A stretch of DNA of 64,000 bases from Ichthyophis bannanicus (taxonomy: Eukaryota > Chordata > Amphibia > Gymnophiona > Ichthyophiidae): positions 325,518,297 through 325,582,296 of the forward strand of contig CM066040.1 of assembly GCA_033557465.1 (NCBI GenBank), in the 5' to 3' direction. The notes beneath the pieces were generated by a model. It was not told the origin of the DNA and did no database searches. It saw only the letters and a program-made list of their open reading frames with translations. Shown here piece after piece: positions 54,700-64,000 of the stretch (the first letter of the stretch is position 1; every line of letters starts with the position of its first letter). The position numbers were made by a program, and so were the translations under genes.

Positions 54700-55662
54700 T
54701 ATGATAAGACAATTTACTTTAAACTAAAAACAATTCAATTATTAAGACACCTTTTGGATAATAGCAACTTCCGCTCAGTCCTACAGGCCCTCATTACGCC
54801 TCACTTTAATTATTGTAACAGCATACTTCAAGGCCTACCCAAAAACCCACACATCAACTTCAAATGGCACAGGACCTCGCTGCCCGTATAATTCACAATG
54901 CTCACCGATACGACCACATCACGCCACTACTCCAGACCCTCCACTGGCTATCCATTGAAGCATGTATCAAATATAAATATCTACTGATAACTTTCAAACT
55001 ATACAATAAGATCGCCCCCTCTTGCCTTTCCTCACGTGAGCCCATTTCCTAGTGAGCCCATTAGATCCAGAAAAACGTGCACCCAGAATACCTTCTCAAT
55101 TCCAGCCCATTTTCGTAACACAATCAAAACTACAAGAGCATTCTTGTTTGTAGCCCCTACTTTCTGGAAAGCTCTCCGACACCCTAAGACTAATAAAAGA
55201 TCTACAGAGTTTCAGAAAAGAGCTTAAAACGTTCCTCTTCATTCAACACTTTAACCTCAACACCTCTATTACTCCCCCTCAAACACCATGATCCCCCCTA
55301 CTTCTCTCCATGATATACTGGAGAAATACAAATGCAATAAATATATACCCTCCTTAACCTCTTTCTCACTTGATATAGCTTAATTAGGAAATTACTCTTC
55401 TCCCCCCATTTAAACCTTTCTCTTTATGAAACTCCATTTAATATATTTCTCCCTTATCCCGTCCCCTCCCCCACCCTACACTGTAAGTAGCTCTGCCTCA
55501 GCATCCGTTATTCTGCTGTATATGTGAACAGCTGATTTGTCAATAGTATCTTGTAATATAGTTTGATATGTTCTATGTTCTTTGTAAACGAGTTCTGTTC
55601 AATGTAAACTGCCCCTGATCACTGGAAGGGACGGTATATAAAACATGTAAATAAATAAATAA
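54700..55662 (+). pseudogene. L2 LINE reverse-transcriptase C-terminus and 3' end
   Basis: A degraded end of an L2-clade LINE ORF2. One frame around 54781 reads LQALITPHFNYCNSILQGLP. A second (54864-55052) reads AQDLAARIIHNAHRYDHITP, then LLQTLHWLSIEACIKYKYLL. A third (55036-55227) gives AFLFVAPTFWKALR. This pattern (NYCNSIL...LHWLP...APTLWN) is that of L2 after the polymerase domain. The non-coding 3' part runs to GTAAACTGCCCCTGATCACT and GGTATATAAAACATGTAAAT with an (AATA)n tail near 55660. Three frames mean at least two frameshifts. Confidence 0.85.
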
Positions 55663-55807
55663 ATATGGCAAGTTTGCTATGGGTTCTAAATGAGCAGGGT
55701 TTCGTAGTAATGCACTTGGCGGCTGACACTGGAGGACAGTAATACACAAATATGGTAGCCTTTCTTTATCTGCACTGTACATGCAAATAGTTTTCAGGCA
55801 CCATTAA

Positions 55808-55933
55808 GAGGCATGTTCACTAAAGGTTAATGTGCTTTCACAAATTTGAATGTGTGCTAAGTGCAGCAGCACCTATTTATGTCTATGGGTACAGTGGCAC
55901 TTAACACACATTAATGTTTAGTAAATATGCCCC
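55808..55933. mobile_element. 126-bp MITE related to elements A and B
   Basis: The left end GAGGCATGTTCACTAAAGG and right end TTTAGTAAATATGCCCC form inverted termini extended by GTTAATGTG/CATTAATG. The TAA duplication is at 55805-55807 and 55934-55936. The same TIR motif and target size as A and B suggest a miniature member of the same superfamily. Confidence 0.8.
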
Positions 55934-55936
55934 TAA

Positions 55937-56382
55937 GTCATTGTTAGAACAAAAAAGAGTCTTGTGAAGGACTCTTTTGAAAGCCGCTTAAAATTTTAGA
56001 TGGACACTATATGCCTCAAGTATTTTAAAATAAAATAAATTAGATTTATACAAATGAAGTCCAGTGGATATGCAAATATTTATGCAAATGAGGCCCCGCA
56101 ATTAGTCTCTGCACATGGCCCCGCAACATCTTTGAGCCGCCCCTTTGGATAGGGAATGGCTACAGTTGTCTTTTGTTTTGCAAATCGCTGCTGGGCTTTC
56201 AAATGATGAAATGAGATTGAACATCAAAACTTCAGAAGTGCACTGCTTCCCGAGTTTATGTATCTGCCCATTCTGGGGTATCTCCAAAATTATGACCGTC
56301 TGCATGCCCTTCATACTTCAAACATAGATCAGAACCAGAGAGTACAGAGAGAAGCAGAGGAGTGATGTTCCTGCCAAACCGT
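55937..56382. other. No gene recognised
   Basis: AT-moderate non-coding sequence. Short frames on both strands only. Confidence 0.5.
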
Positions 56383-56506
56383 GGGGAGTCCTCCAACCAC
56401 GCTGCTGCTGGTAGGGGGGAAGGTACTGTGATGTCGTATTGTCAGTCACAAGGAGCAACCACTGTCCCTTCCCTTTACCAGCAGAAACACGGCTGGAGGA
56501 CTCCTG
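56383..56506. repeat. Palindromic repeat
   Basis: GGAGTCCTCCAACCACGCTG at 56388 pairs with CACGGCTGGAGGACTCC near 56490, and GGTAGGGGGGAAGG with CCTTCCCTTTACC. It is MITE-like but no duplication was found. Confidence 0.65.
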
Positions 56507-56777
56507 TGCAGCTCGGTACCATCCAAGCAGGGCAAACCTAAAGCCTCCAGGAGGGTTATGCAGAACAGGTTATAAGGAATCTTTATCCATGCAGTGTCCA
56601 TTTGATCCTAAGCCTCAAGTATGTGCATATCGTGGGTTTCCCTTCAACAGGACCAAGGGGTAGCTAAGGATAAAGCCTAGTCATAGTCAATAGCACGGTG
56701 CGTGCAGAAGTTACTGAAGGCTATGACAGTTTATCCAAAAGGGGAGGCCCTAAGTTGCTACTGATTGCCCAAAAGTA

Positions 56778-56826
56778 TTTATTTATTTAGCTGCATTTAT
56801 ATCCCACTTTTCACCGGGTCAAAGTA
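56778..56826 (-). repeat. LINE 3' tail, short
   Basis: TATTTATTTATTTAGCTGCA then TTTATATCCCACTTTTC, the inverse of the usual GGGATATAAATGCAGC(TAAA)n LINE tail. Confidence 0.55.
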
Positions 56827-57239
56827 GCAGAAATCTGGCAGAGTGGTTTTCAGAAAACAAATTACTCTAAAACTGCAATTGGAAGCCAAGGAGTAAAGCG
56901 GGAGACGGCATTACCTTGCCTGGAGAAGCAGATTCCAAACTTCCATATAATAATTCAACCGCACGGCACAGAAATTAAGAACTGTTATAACCCATTGTGC
57001 CTGCCGAATGCATCCTGTTGGAACAATTTTCATGTAAATAAAATAAGACTAGTTTGGAAGTGTGAGATTACTGGGTGTAAAATGATTTGTATCTCAAGAA
57101 ATCCCAGGGAGGAAAGTTTCCTTCACTTTAGCATATTCTACCCGCTTTCCACTTCACCCCGATCTGCTAGACCATTATGGAAAAACCCTGAAACCAGTCA
57201 GGCATCGCTCTGATGCACCACATAATATATACCGTGTAC
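56827..57239. other. No gene recognised
   Basis: Non-coding sequence between LINE remnants. Confidence 0.5.
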
Positions 57240-58019
57240 ATGGTTGTTTATTGTGGGTAACTTGCAGAATGATGTTTTGGACCTTGGAGTGATTGTTTCT
57301 GAGGATCTCAAGGTGGCGAAAGAGTGTGACAAGGCCATGGCCACAGCCAGAAGGATGCTGGGTTGCATACAGAGAGGAATTACCAGCAGAAAGGAAGAGG
57401 TACTAATGCCACTGTACAAGTCGCTGGTGAGGCCTCACTTGGAATATTGTGTTCAGTTTTGGAGAACATATCTTGCAAAGGATATAAAAAGACTGGAAAC
57501 TGTTCAGAGGAAGGTGACCAAAATGATTTTGAGCCTGTACCAGAAGATGTATGAGAAGAGACTTGAAAACCCAAATATGTACACTCTGGAGGAGAGGAGG
57601 GACAGAGGGGATATTATTCAAACTCTTAAATACTTAGAGTATTATTGAACAAACAAATCTTTTCCAAAGACGGGGAAGCTGTAAAACTAGAGGGCATAAC
57701 ATGAAGCTGCAAGGGGGTAAACGGAAAGGTAACATTAGGAAATACTTCACTGAAAGGGTGGTGGATGCTTGGAATGCCCTCCCGATGGAAGTGGTGGGGG
57801 CAAATACAGTGACAGAATTCAAAATGACATGGGACAGACACAAAGGATCCCTTTACAGTAACAGGATAATATCAAAATAAACAAACTCAACTACTCGTAT
57901 ATCTCAACAAATAGGGACCTTAACGGAGCGGCAGTGCACCTACTCTTGCCACCTTGCTGGGCAGACTAGATGGATCATGCTGGGATTTTTCTGCTATCAT
58001 ATACTATGTTACTATGTAA
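57240..58019 (+). pseudogene. CR1-group LINE reverse-transcriptase C-terminus and 3' UTR
   Basis: The frame 57244-57648 reads VLDLGVIVSEDLKVAKECDK, ARRMLGCIQRGI, PLYKSLVRPHLEYCVQFWRT and RLETVQRKVTKMILSL. This is the canonical post-catalytic region of CR1/L3/Rex1-type reverse transcriptases. After the stop at 57646 a second frame continues with YFTERVVDAWNALPMEVVGA near 57743. The 3' UTR has CTTGCTGGGCAGACTAGATG and ends TACTATGTTACTATG at about 58015. It is 5'-truncated and frameshifted. The 3' UTR equals the inverted fragment at 23060-23230. Confidence 0.9.
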
Positions 58020-60609
58020 AGGATGTCTACATTAACCACCGGATTTTTCCGTTAATGTTCATATTACCCAACTCATTACTTTTTCCTTTGCCTATAACGT
58101 ATGTCTTCCAATGTACCGACCCATTTGCTGCTTCTCTATTCTGCAATCTAATCTATTCTATTCCATTCCCTTCCTTTTCCCTCTACCATCTTTTGTTTTG
58201 TATACAAATCCATTTGCCATCCTTCATATCCTTCCCACATTCTATACATTTATTGTCACTAGAATTTTATCTCATATATTCATATATCTCAGTTTATGTG
58301 CAGGGATGCTGCATGCTTGTCTAGAGTATAACTGAACACTTTTATTAATGGTTTCTTTCTAACCCTCACTATACGTACATCACTATATATACATATAGGC
58401 TAAGTTTCTAAAGAACCTACACTTTCTTTTCCAAGTTTCTCCACAAAAGTTCTCCCAAAGCAAAAATGAGACTTCCACTAAGTAAATGAATGTTTGGCAG
58501 GTTCACTAATCCTGAAGAAAAAGAGTAGACCATGAATTAATCTCTCCTTTGGACACGGACAACATGATTTGTTGATTCACCGTCTAGCTGAGGAACCGTG
58601 GATATAAAGAGAAAAAGGTTTGGAAGGATTAGGCTATATAAAATTGACGCTGATTGCAGAGAGAATGAGGTGAAAGGCATGAATCATCTGAGAAAATTCA
58701 CTGAACCACAAAGTACAGTACACCTTATTGTTATGCCTTCTACTGGGTCCCTGGCCAATCGCAACCCATTAGATTGGCCCAGAGCATACCCTCAGCCAAT
58801 TGCAATATTCTTTATTCAGCCCAAGCTTGATGTGTGCTTTTGGTTAATTGCTTTGATCTCATTGGCTGACCTCCATGAAAAGACGTAAGATATACATTCA
58901 GCTGGCAAACTCTGCTCAGGAGGGCCTGTAGCGTTCAACATTACTGCACCTTAAGGGAACAGAAAAAGGGGGAAAGATCAAACAACAGGAAAAACCAGTT
59001 ATAGAAAAGATACCTGGAACACGAAATACTGTCACCTCTACCGACTCTTATTAACTTGCCAATTTAAAGCTTTATTCTGGCACTTGCTTGGATGTTGTTT
59101 GCCAATATACCCCTCAGTTGTCCGATGATGCAACTTGATTTTGGCTTATTCAGTGCATAGTACCTGAAAAGGTGACATGATTCAGGTCCTTTTTCAACAA
59201 ATTCCTGAGGAAAGATACCAAAAGACAACCCCAGACAAGCCATTTAGACTCTTACACTGTTCCCTCAATGTGCTTGAAAGGTACCCTAGAGATAAGGAAG
59301 GAATGTGTGCCCATCCAATCCTTGGTTTCTTTGCTGAGACTAAGCTGCCATCTGTGATGATGATATGATGTTTTGCTTTGAAAGAAAACAGTTTCCAGGC
59401 CTACTATCTATCCCCCAAGGAGCTCAGCTCTCTCTCTCTTCTATAGCAACTTCCCATCAAACCTTATCTTCCCCTCTCCTCTACAATCCAACGCCCACTC
59501 CACAGGCTTTGTCTCACCTTTTCCCGACTCCCAACCAGGAGACCTCTCATGACAGAGGAGCTGCTCATAGTCCTGACCGTAATGGTAGCAGCTGCAGTAA
59601 AGGCTTCTGAAGGAAAATGGCCTGGAACTGAGTCAAAGTGCTCTGTTTCCAGGCTCCATCATGGTTCCAGCTCCCCCTCCACCCCCCCCCCCCACCTTGG
59701 CTTCTGAATGGTAGGAGGGGCCTGGAAATGTCCACACTACTTCTCAACTTGTTCTGCTGCTAAAGTCGAACCTAGGATCACTCAGCCCCTGTTTCATGAG
59801 AGAAGGACACTGAGGGTTGGGACAGGGAGGAGGAAAATCCACCTGACAGTAGCAGCAGGAAAGAGATCGAGCGAGAAGCTCAGAGGGTTGGGGGGAGGTG
59901 GGTACTGAGGGGAGGAAGTGAAGGGCCGCAGGGAGGCTTTGCTGCTGGGGGTGGCAAGCATTTAGCAGAATGCAGCTAATTACTTGGCTAGGTCTTGATG
60001 GTTACCAGCATTCCTGAATCCAACCTGCCATAGGTATAGTTTGTTTAGGGAGTGGGGTGCTTATATTAGTGGTGGGAGGGAGGGTAAACTTTCTCCCCTT
60101 CCTCAGATTGGCACTGATCAGTTTCCTCCAACCACGTTTGTCCTAACAATCATCAAACTAAGTGGTTGCCTAAGATGGCAACTTGTGGAGGTGCAAAGAG
60201 CAGGGCATTCAAAGCTAAACAATAGAATGACAGCTGGAAGGGGGGGGGGAGGAGGGAGGGATTGTGTATAAAGCTTAAGCTCTGCCTAGGGCTCCAACAA
60301 CTGGAACCAACTCTGGGGCCACCGCTGCCCCCATCTCCCTGCAGACACTCTTTCATACACATAATTACTCTCTTACCCCTGCCTAGGGTGGCCAACGTTT
60401 TGAAACAGAAAAACCCTCCACCCATGCCCACCCCCATCCCGCCATTTCCCGGCCCCTGCCCCGCCCCGCCCCACCCCACCCTTGCTCCACCCTCTGTTCC
60501 CAAAAAAATTACAGAGATGGCAAGGTGCAAACCAAACAAGCAAGATTGCTACACATTCTTAAACAGAAATTCTATACTGACAGAACAAGCAGAAGCAGCG
60601 GCTGCAAGG
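58020..60609. other. No gene recognised
   Basis: 2.6 kb without a recognised gene or named repeat. Homopolymer runs of C at 59682-59693 and G at 60241-60250. AGGGTGGCCAACGTTTTGAA at 60385 resembles a hAT-type terminus, but no partner was found. Confidence 0.4.
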
Positions 60610-60801
60610 GGTAGGGTTGCCAACCAGCTGGTTTTCAGCCGGCCTGGCTGATTTTTCCGTGGCCAGGCCGGCTGTCGGCAGAGATGCAAAACTGGCCCTT
60701 GGAAAGCCGGTTTATTGCTCTGGTCATGAGATCGGAAGTGGCCAGACCAGAAAACCAGCTTTTCTCCGACAGTCTGCGATCCGCGATCCCCGATCCCCCA
60801 T

Positions 60802-61058
60802 GCAGCTGCTGCTCCTGCTTCTTACAGAGCAGCGGCTGCAATAAAGTTAATTTGAAAAGGAAAGACAACCTGTGAGGAGCCTTCTGGTCCTAGGAAACTC
60901 CTTTTGCAGTGCCCGCCCCCTCTGACATCACTTCCTTTTCAGCCCAGGCGCTGCAGAAGGAATTTCCTAGGACCGGAAGGCTCCTCACAGGTTGTCTTTC
61001 CTTTTCAAATTAACTTTATTGCAGCCGCTGCTCTGTAAAAAGCAGAAGCAGCGGCTGC
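60802..61058. repeat. Palindrome in composite copy 3
   Basis: GCTCTGTAAAAAGCAGAAGC at 61030 mirrors TGCTTCTTACAGAGC at 60817, and GGCTCCTCACAGGTTGTCTT at 60979 is the complement of AAGACAACCTGTGAGGAGCC at 60861. The arms are about 110 bp with a spacer of about 35 bp. Confidence 0.85.
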
Positions 61059-61437
61059 AAAGGGGTGAAGCTGCATTGGGGGGGGGGGGACGAAGCTGCA
61101 CTAAGGGGGAGGGGTGAAGCTGCACTGGGAGGGGGGGGGAGGGAAGGCCCCTCACAGGTTTTCCCTTCTTTTTAACTTAACTTTATTGCAACTGCTGCTC
61201 TGTAAGAAGCAGGAGCAGCGGCTATAAGGGAGGGGGGGGGAAGCTGCACTAGGGAGGGGAAGCTGCACTAGGGGGGGTGAAGCTGCACTAGGGGGGAGGT
61301 GAAGCTGCACAAGGTGGGGGCGGAAGGCTCCACATAGGTTTAATTTTCTTTTTAACTTAGCTTTATTGCAGCCGCTGCTCTGTAAGAAGCAGGAGCAGTG
61401 GCTGCAAGGGGAAAGAGGTGGCAGAAGGCACTGACAG

Positions 61438-61692
61438 GTGGAAGGTGAGGGCTGGAAGAGAGCTGAAAGAGGGGGGAAGGAGGTGGCAGGAAGGGACTGG
61501 CAGTGTGAAGGAGGTGGCTGGAAGAGAGCTGAAGGGGGCAGGAGGTGGCAGGAAGGAACTGACAGGGTGAAGGAGGTGGCTGGAAGAGAGTTGAAAGAGG
61601 GGGGAAGGAGGTGGCAGGAAGGAACTGACAGGGTGAAGGAGGTGGCTGGAAGAGAGCTGAAAGGGGGGAAGGGGTGGCTGGAAAGGAGCTGA
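61438..61692. repeat. 64-bp VNTR, about 4 copies
   Basis: The unit starts GGAAGGAGGTGGCAGGAAGG, continues AACTGACAGGGTGAAGGAGG and ends TGGCTGGAAGAGAGCTGAAA. Copies are nearly identical except for short G-run length changes. Confidence 0.9.
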
Positions 61693-62130
61693 CAGAGGAG
61701 GTGAGGAGGGGGCTCAAAGGGAGCTGACACCTGGGAATGGTACTGGTAAGTGACTGGGTAATGGGGAGGGGACACTGGGACTGGAAACAGGCTGATGGAA
61801 GGAAGTGAAGAAAAGTAAAGAAAAGAAGAGACTAGAAATGGCAGATGGACTATAGACAATAGAAAACGAGCTAAAAGAAGATGGGAAAACGGAAGCCTCA
61901 GATCGGAACCAGCATGATGAGAGAATAAAATGTTCAGACAACAAAGGTAGAAAAAATAATTTTATTTTCAATTTAATGATTAGACTTTGTACTACCTTTA
62001 TATTTTACACAGTACGGGGAACTGCATCTCTTATTTATCTGATATTGTACTGCATGCAGAGTCTGGCTTCTTGGGTTTTCAGTTTATGTTTATTTCTTTA
62101 TTATTTTATTTAGATGTATTTTAATTAGGC

Positions 62131-62490
62131 CTGATTTATATCTGGGCAGTGTTATGCGCCATGCACGCGCATAGCCCATCTCCCCTTCCGTCTAATCCAG
62201 ATTTTCAATGCTGGTGTCATATGTGGCCCTGGCATTGAAAATCCAGGTCTCGCCACACACTCTGGAAGCCGCAGGAGCTAGCCGGGTAGTACCGATTTTC
62301 GATGCTACCCGCTTAGCCCCTGTGCCTGAAAAATTGGCAGGGAAAAACCTTGCCTTTCTTTAAGGGGCAGAGGTCTAAGCAGGTAACATCGAAAATCAGT
62401 GCTACCCATTTAGCCCTTTCCTCCAGCCCCGCTCCTCCCCGGAACTCCCCTAACACGCCCCCGTGCTAAGCACATGTAAATGCCTTTGGA
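62131..62490. repeat. ATATTCAGC-like interspersed repeat
   Basis: Contains ATTTTCAATGCTGGTGTCAT, TGGCATTGAAAATCCAGGTC and TACCGATTTTCGATGCTACC with internal complementarity. It resembles the 37238 element in style but shares few exact words. Confidence 0.45.
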
Positions 62491-62499
62491 AATCGCCCA

Positions 62500-63345
62500 T
62501 TTATCTTATCTTTACCTGTTAATTCATTTTTCCTTTCTCCATATTTCCTCTTCCTTGTAATTTCTAAGTTTTCTTCTTCTGTTGCCCATTATAATCTTGT
62601 GTTTCTCTTTACTTATATCTGTACTCTTCAGTTCTCTTCCTCCCCTCTTCTGCCACACACACAGCTTCCTCCTTGCCTCCTCACTCACCCTTCCCCACTT
62701 CTCCATAATTCTCACATCCTTCACCTCTTTCCATGATTGCTTCCTCTCTCCCATCCTCCTTAGGTTTCTCTCCACTTCTGCCTTTTGCTACTTGTCTCTC
62801 CTCCCCACTTTTATCTCAACTCTTCTTTCCTTGTCATTGTTCTCCTTTATCCCTTTCCTCACCCTCCCTATTCTCTTTCCTTTTCCCATATCTCTTCCCT
62901 CTACCTTCTCTCGCATCTTCATCTCCCCTCCCTCTCTTCAAATTTCTTTCCTTCCTCCCATCTTTCACTTTCCTCCTCCTGAGCACTCTCTCTCTCTCTC
63001 TCTCCTTCCTCTTCTGTTCTCCTTCCGCAGCACTCTAGTTCACTCTCTCCTTCCCTCCTGGCACACTCCCTATCTCTCCTCTCCACCTCTTCCCAGGCCT
63101 CCCCTTCTCTCCAGGCACTCTCTCCTCTTCGTAGCGCACTCTCCCTCCTATCCCTTCCTGAGAATATCTCTCTCCCTTCTATCTTTCCCTGGGCGCTGTC
63201 TCATTCTCCCTAGTCTCTGCATTTTCTATCTTTCTCTCTCTCCCTTTTCCTTCCCCTCTTGACACACTCTCTCCCTCTCCTTTCCCCCTGCTAGCACTCG
63301 TTCTCTGTCTTCCTTTCCTTTCCCTCACTCTCACCTCCTCAGCCC
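62500..63345. repeat. Polypyrimidine tract, about 850 bp
   Basis: The plus strand is almost entirely C and T (TTCTCCTTTATCCC, CTCTCTCTCTCTCTC at about 62986-63003). A 226-residue Ser/Leu/Pro/Phe frame at 62582-63262 is a by-product. The complementary polypurine strand could form triplex structures. Confidence 0.85.
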
Positions 63346-63727
63346 CTCCACCTCCGGAAATAATCTCTGCGATGCGTTAGGAGGCCCAGAAACGATATCA
63401 GTCAGTGGAGCGCAGAGTGCACAGACATCTTTCTCTGTCGTTATTTAATGCCTGCAGTGTTTGGGGGGGGGGGGAGGAAGGAAGAGGACTTTGCCTCTTT
63501 GTCCCTCCCCTTCATGCAGGCTAGTCTGGAAGAGTATTGTCCAGTAGACAGCACTGTATAATGAATGAGATGGATCCCACCAACTCATTCTATAATGGTC
63601 CTCAGAACTCCACAAGATGTCTAATGGGCAAAACGATTAGAAAGTGATGCCTAGAGCTATAGTAAAATGTTTTCCTTTGGTTGGCCAACCGGAAAGCTTA
63701 AGAAGAAACATCTCTGCACCCTTTTGA
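63346..63727. other. No gene recognised
   Basis: Non-coding sequence with a G-run at 63461-63473. Confidence 0.5.
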
Positions 63728-63850
63728 TGGTGGGTTATTTATTTATTTATTTTATTTACATTCTCTTATATACCGCGCTATTCTGCATCAGTGCGGTTTA
63801 CATTGAACAAACTGAAATTACATTGAACAGGGCATTATAACTTGGAGATA
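63728..63850 (-). repeat. L2-type LINE 3' tail
   Basis: The inverse of 9056-9163: (TTTA)n, ATTCTCTTATATACCGCGCT, AGTGCGGTTTACATTGAAC and the conserved GGGCATTATAACTTGGAGAT end. Confidence 0.85.
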
Positions 63851-64000
63851 ACTAATTTTTACAGGGAACATGGGCTCTGGAGGGTTAAGTGGGTTACCAA
63901 GTGACTACATTTTGCTTGGGGCAGGCTGACTCAGGCCTGTTTTTACCACGCTCCCTCCCCCCAGCCCCTACCTCTGGGCAAGCATGAACCTGTAGTTCGC

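Larger units (their letters stand above)
60610..62130 (+). repeat. Composite palindrome-VNTR-AT-tail repeat, copy 3
   Basis: Order: GGGTTGCCAACCAGCTGG terminus-like start, short palindromes (GCCGGCCTGGC near 60640), a palindrome with arms of about 110 bp (60802-60911 and 60947-61058), two further direct copies of one arm about 185 bp apart (near 61145 and 61330), a 64-bp VNTR (61438-61692), then the conserved CAACAAAGGTAGAAAAAATA end and AT-rich tail. The reverse complement of the last part matches 10420-10640 inside the hAT element. Confidence 0.75.

Noticed and set aside
62582..63262. 226-residue hydrophobic ORF
   Set aside because: It lies wholly in a polypyrimidine tract that excludes stop codons by composition. 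The peptide is only Ser, Leu, Pro, Phe and similar.

Overview
The window looks like intergenic DNA from a repeat-rich vertebrate genome, most plausibly an amphibian and perhaps a caecilian. I infer this from the combination of a DIRS tyrosine-recombinase retrotransposon, several L2 and CR1/Rex1-group LINE tails, an RTE fragment, tRNA-derived SINEs with MIR-like cores, and hAT-, Harbinger- and mariner-type DNA elements. I recognise no host protein-coding gene, rRNA, intact tRNA gene or CRISPR array. Host exons too short to recognise by eye cannot be excluded.

Layout. 1-3516 is a 40-bp minisatellite that runs off the left edge. 3565-4580 is one copy of a dispersed repeat, here called R1. 5430-5775 and 14583-14916 are an inverted pair of another repeat. 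Old LINE and SINE debris fills 7.3-10.2 kb. A non-autonomous hAT element (10190-13204) has a perfect 8-bp target duplication and carries a C-rich tandem array and a 113-bp-arm palindrome. SINEs and weak repeats follow to 18 kb. A second R1 copy (18080-22745) is interrupted by a 3.3-kb Harbinger-like element (A, 18291-21553). 23.06-23.93 kb holds CR1-group LINE pieces in opposite orientations.

A complete-length DIRS element occupies 24741-30731. It has terminal inverted repeats, an exactly matching internal complementary region, a Gag-like ORF, reverse transcriptase/RNase H and a tyrosine recombinase. Catalytic motifs are present but the reading frames are broken by four small frameshifts, at least three of them in or beside short homopolymers.

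To the right are ATATTCAGC-type repeats, two copies of a repeat R2 (36.7-37.86 and 51.04-52.21 kb), and a second Harbinger-like element (B, 41314-45436) in inverted orientation to A and inserted in a SINE. Then come a mariner MITE, RTE, L2 and CR1-group LINE fragments, and two more copies of the composite family seen inside the hAT (53.48-54.48 and 60.61-62.13 kb). An 850-bp polypyrimidine tract and an inverted L2 tail close the window.

The elements are nested, so several insertions can be dated relative to one another and proven from paralogous empty sites. The most unusual items are the A/B elements, which carry tRNA-like A-box/B-box modules facing inward from both ends, and the composite palindrome-VNTR-AT-tail family, which recalls the architecture of SVA elements without being related to them.
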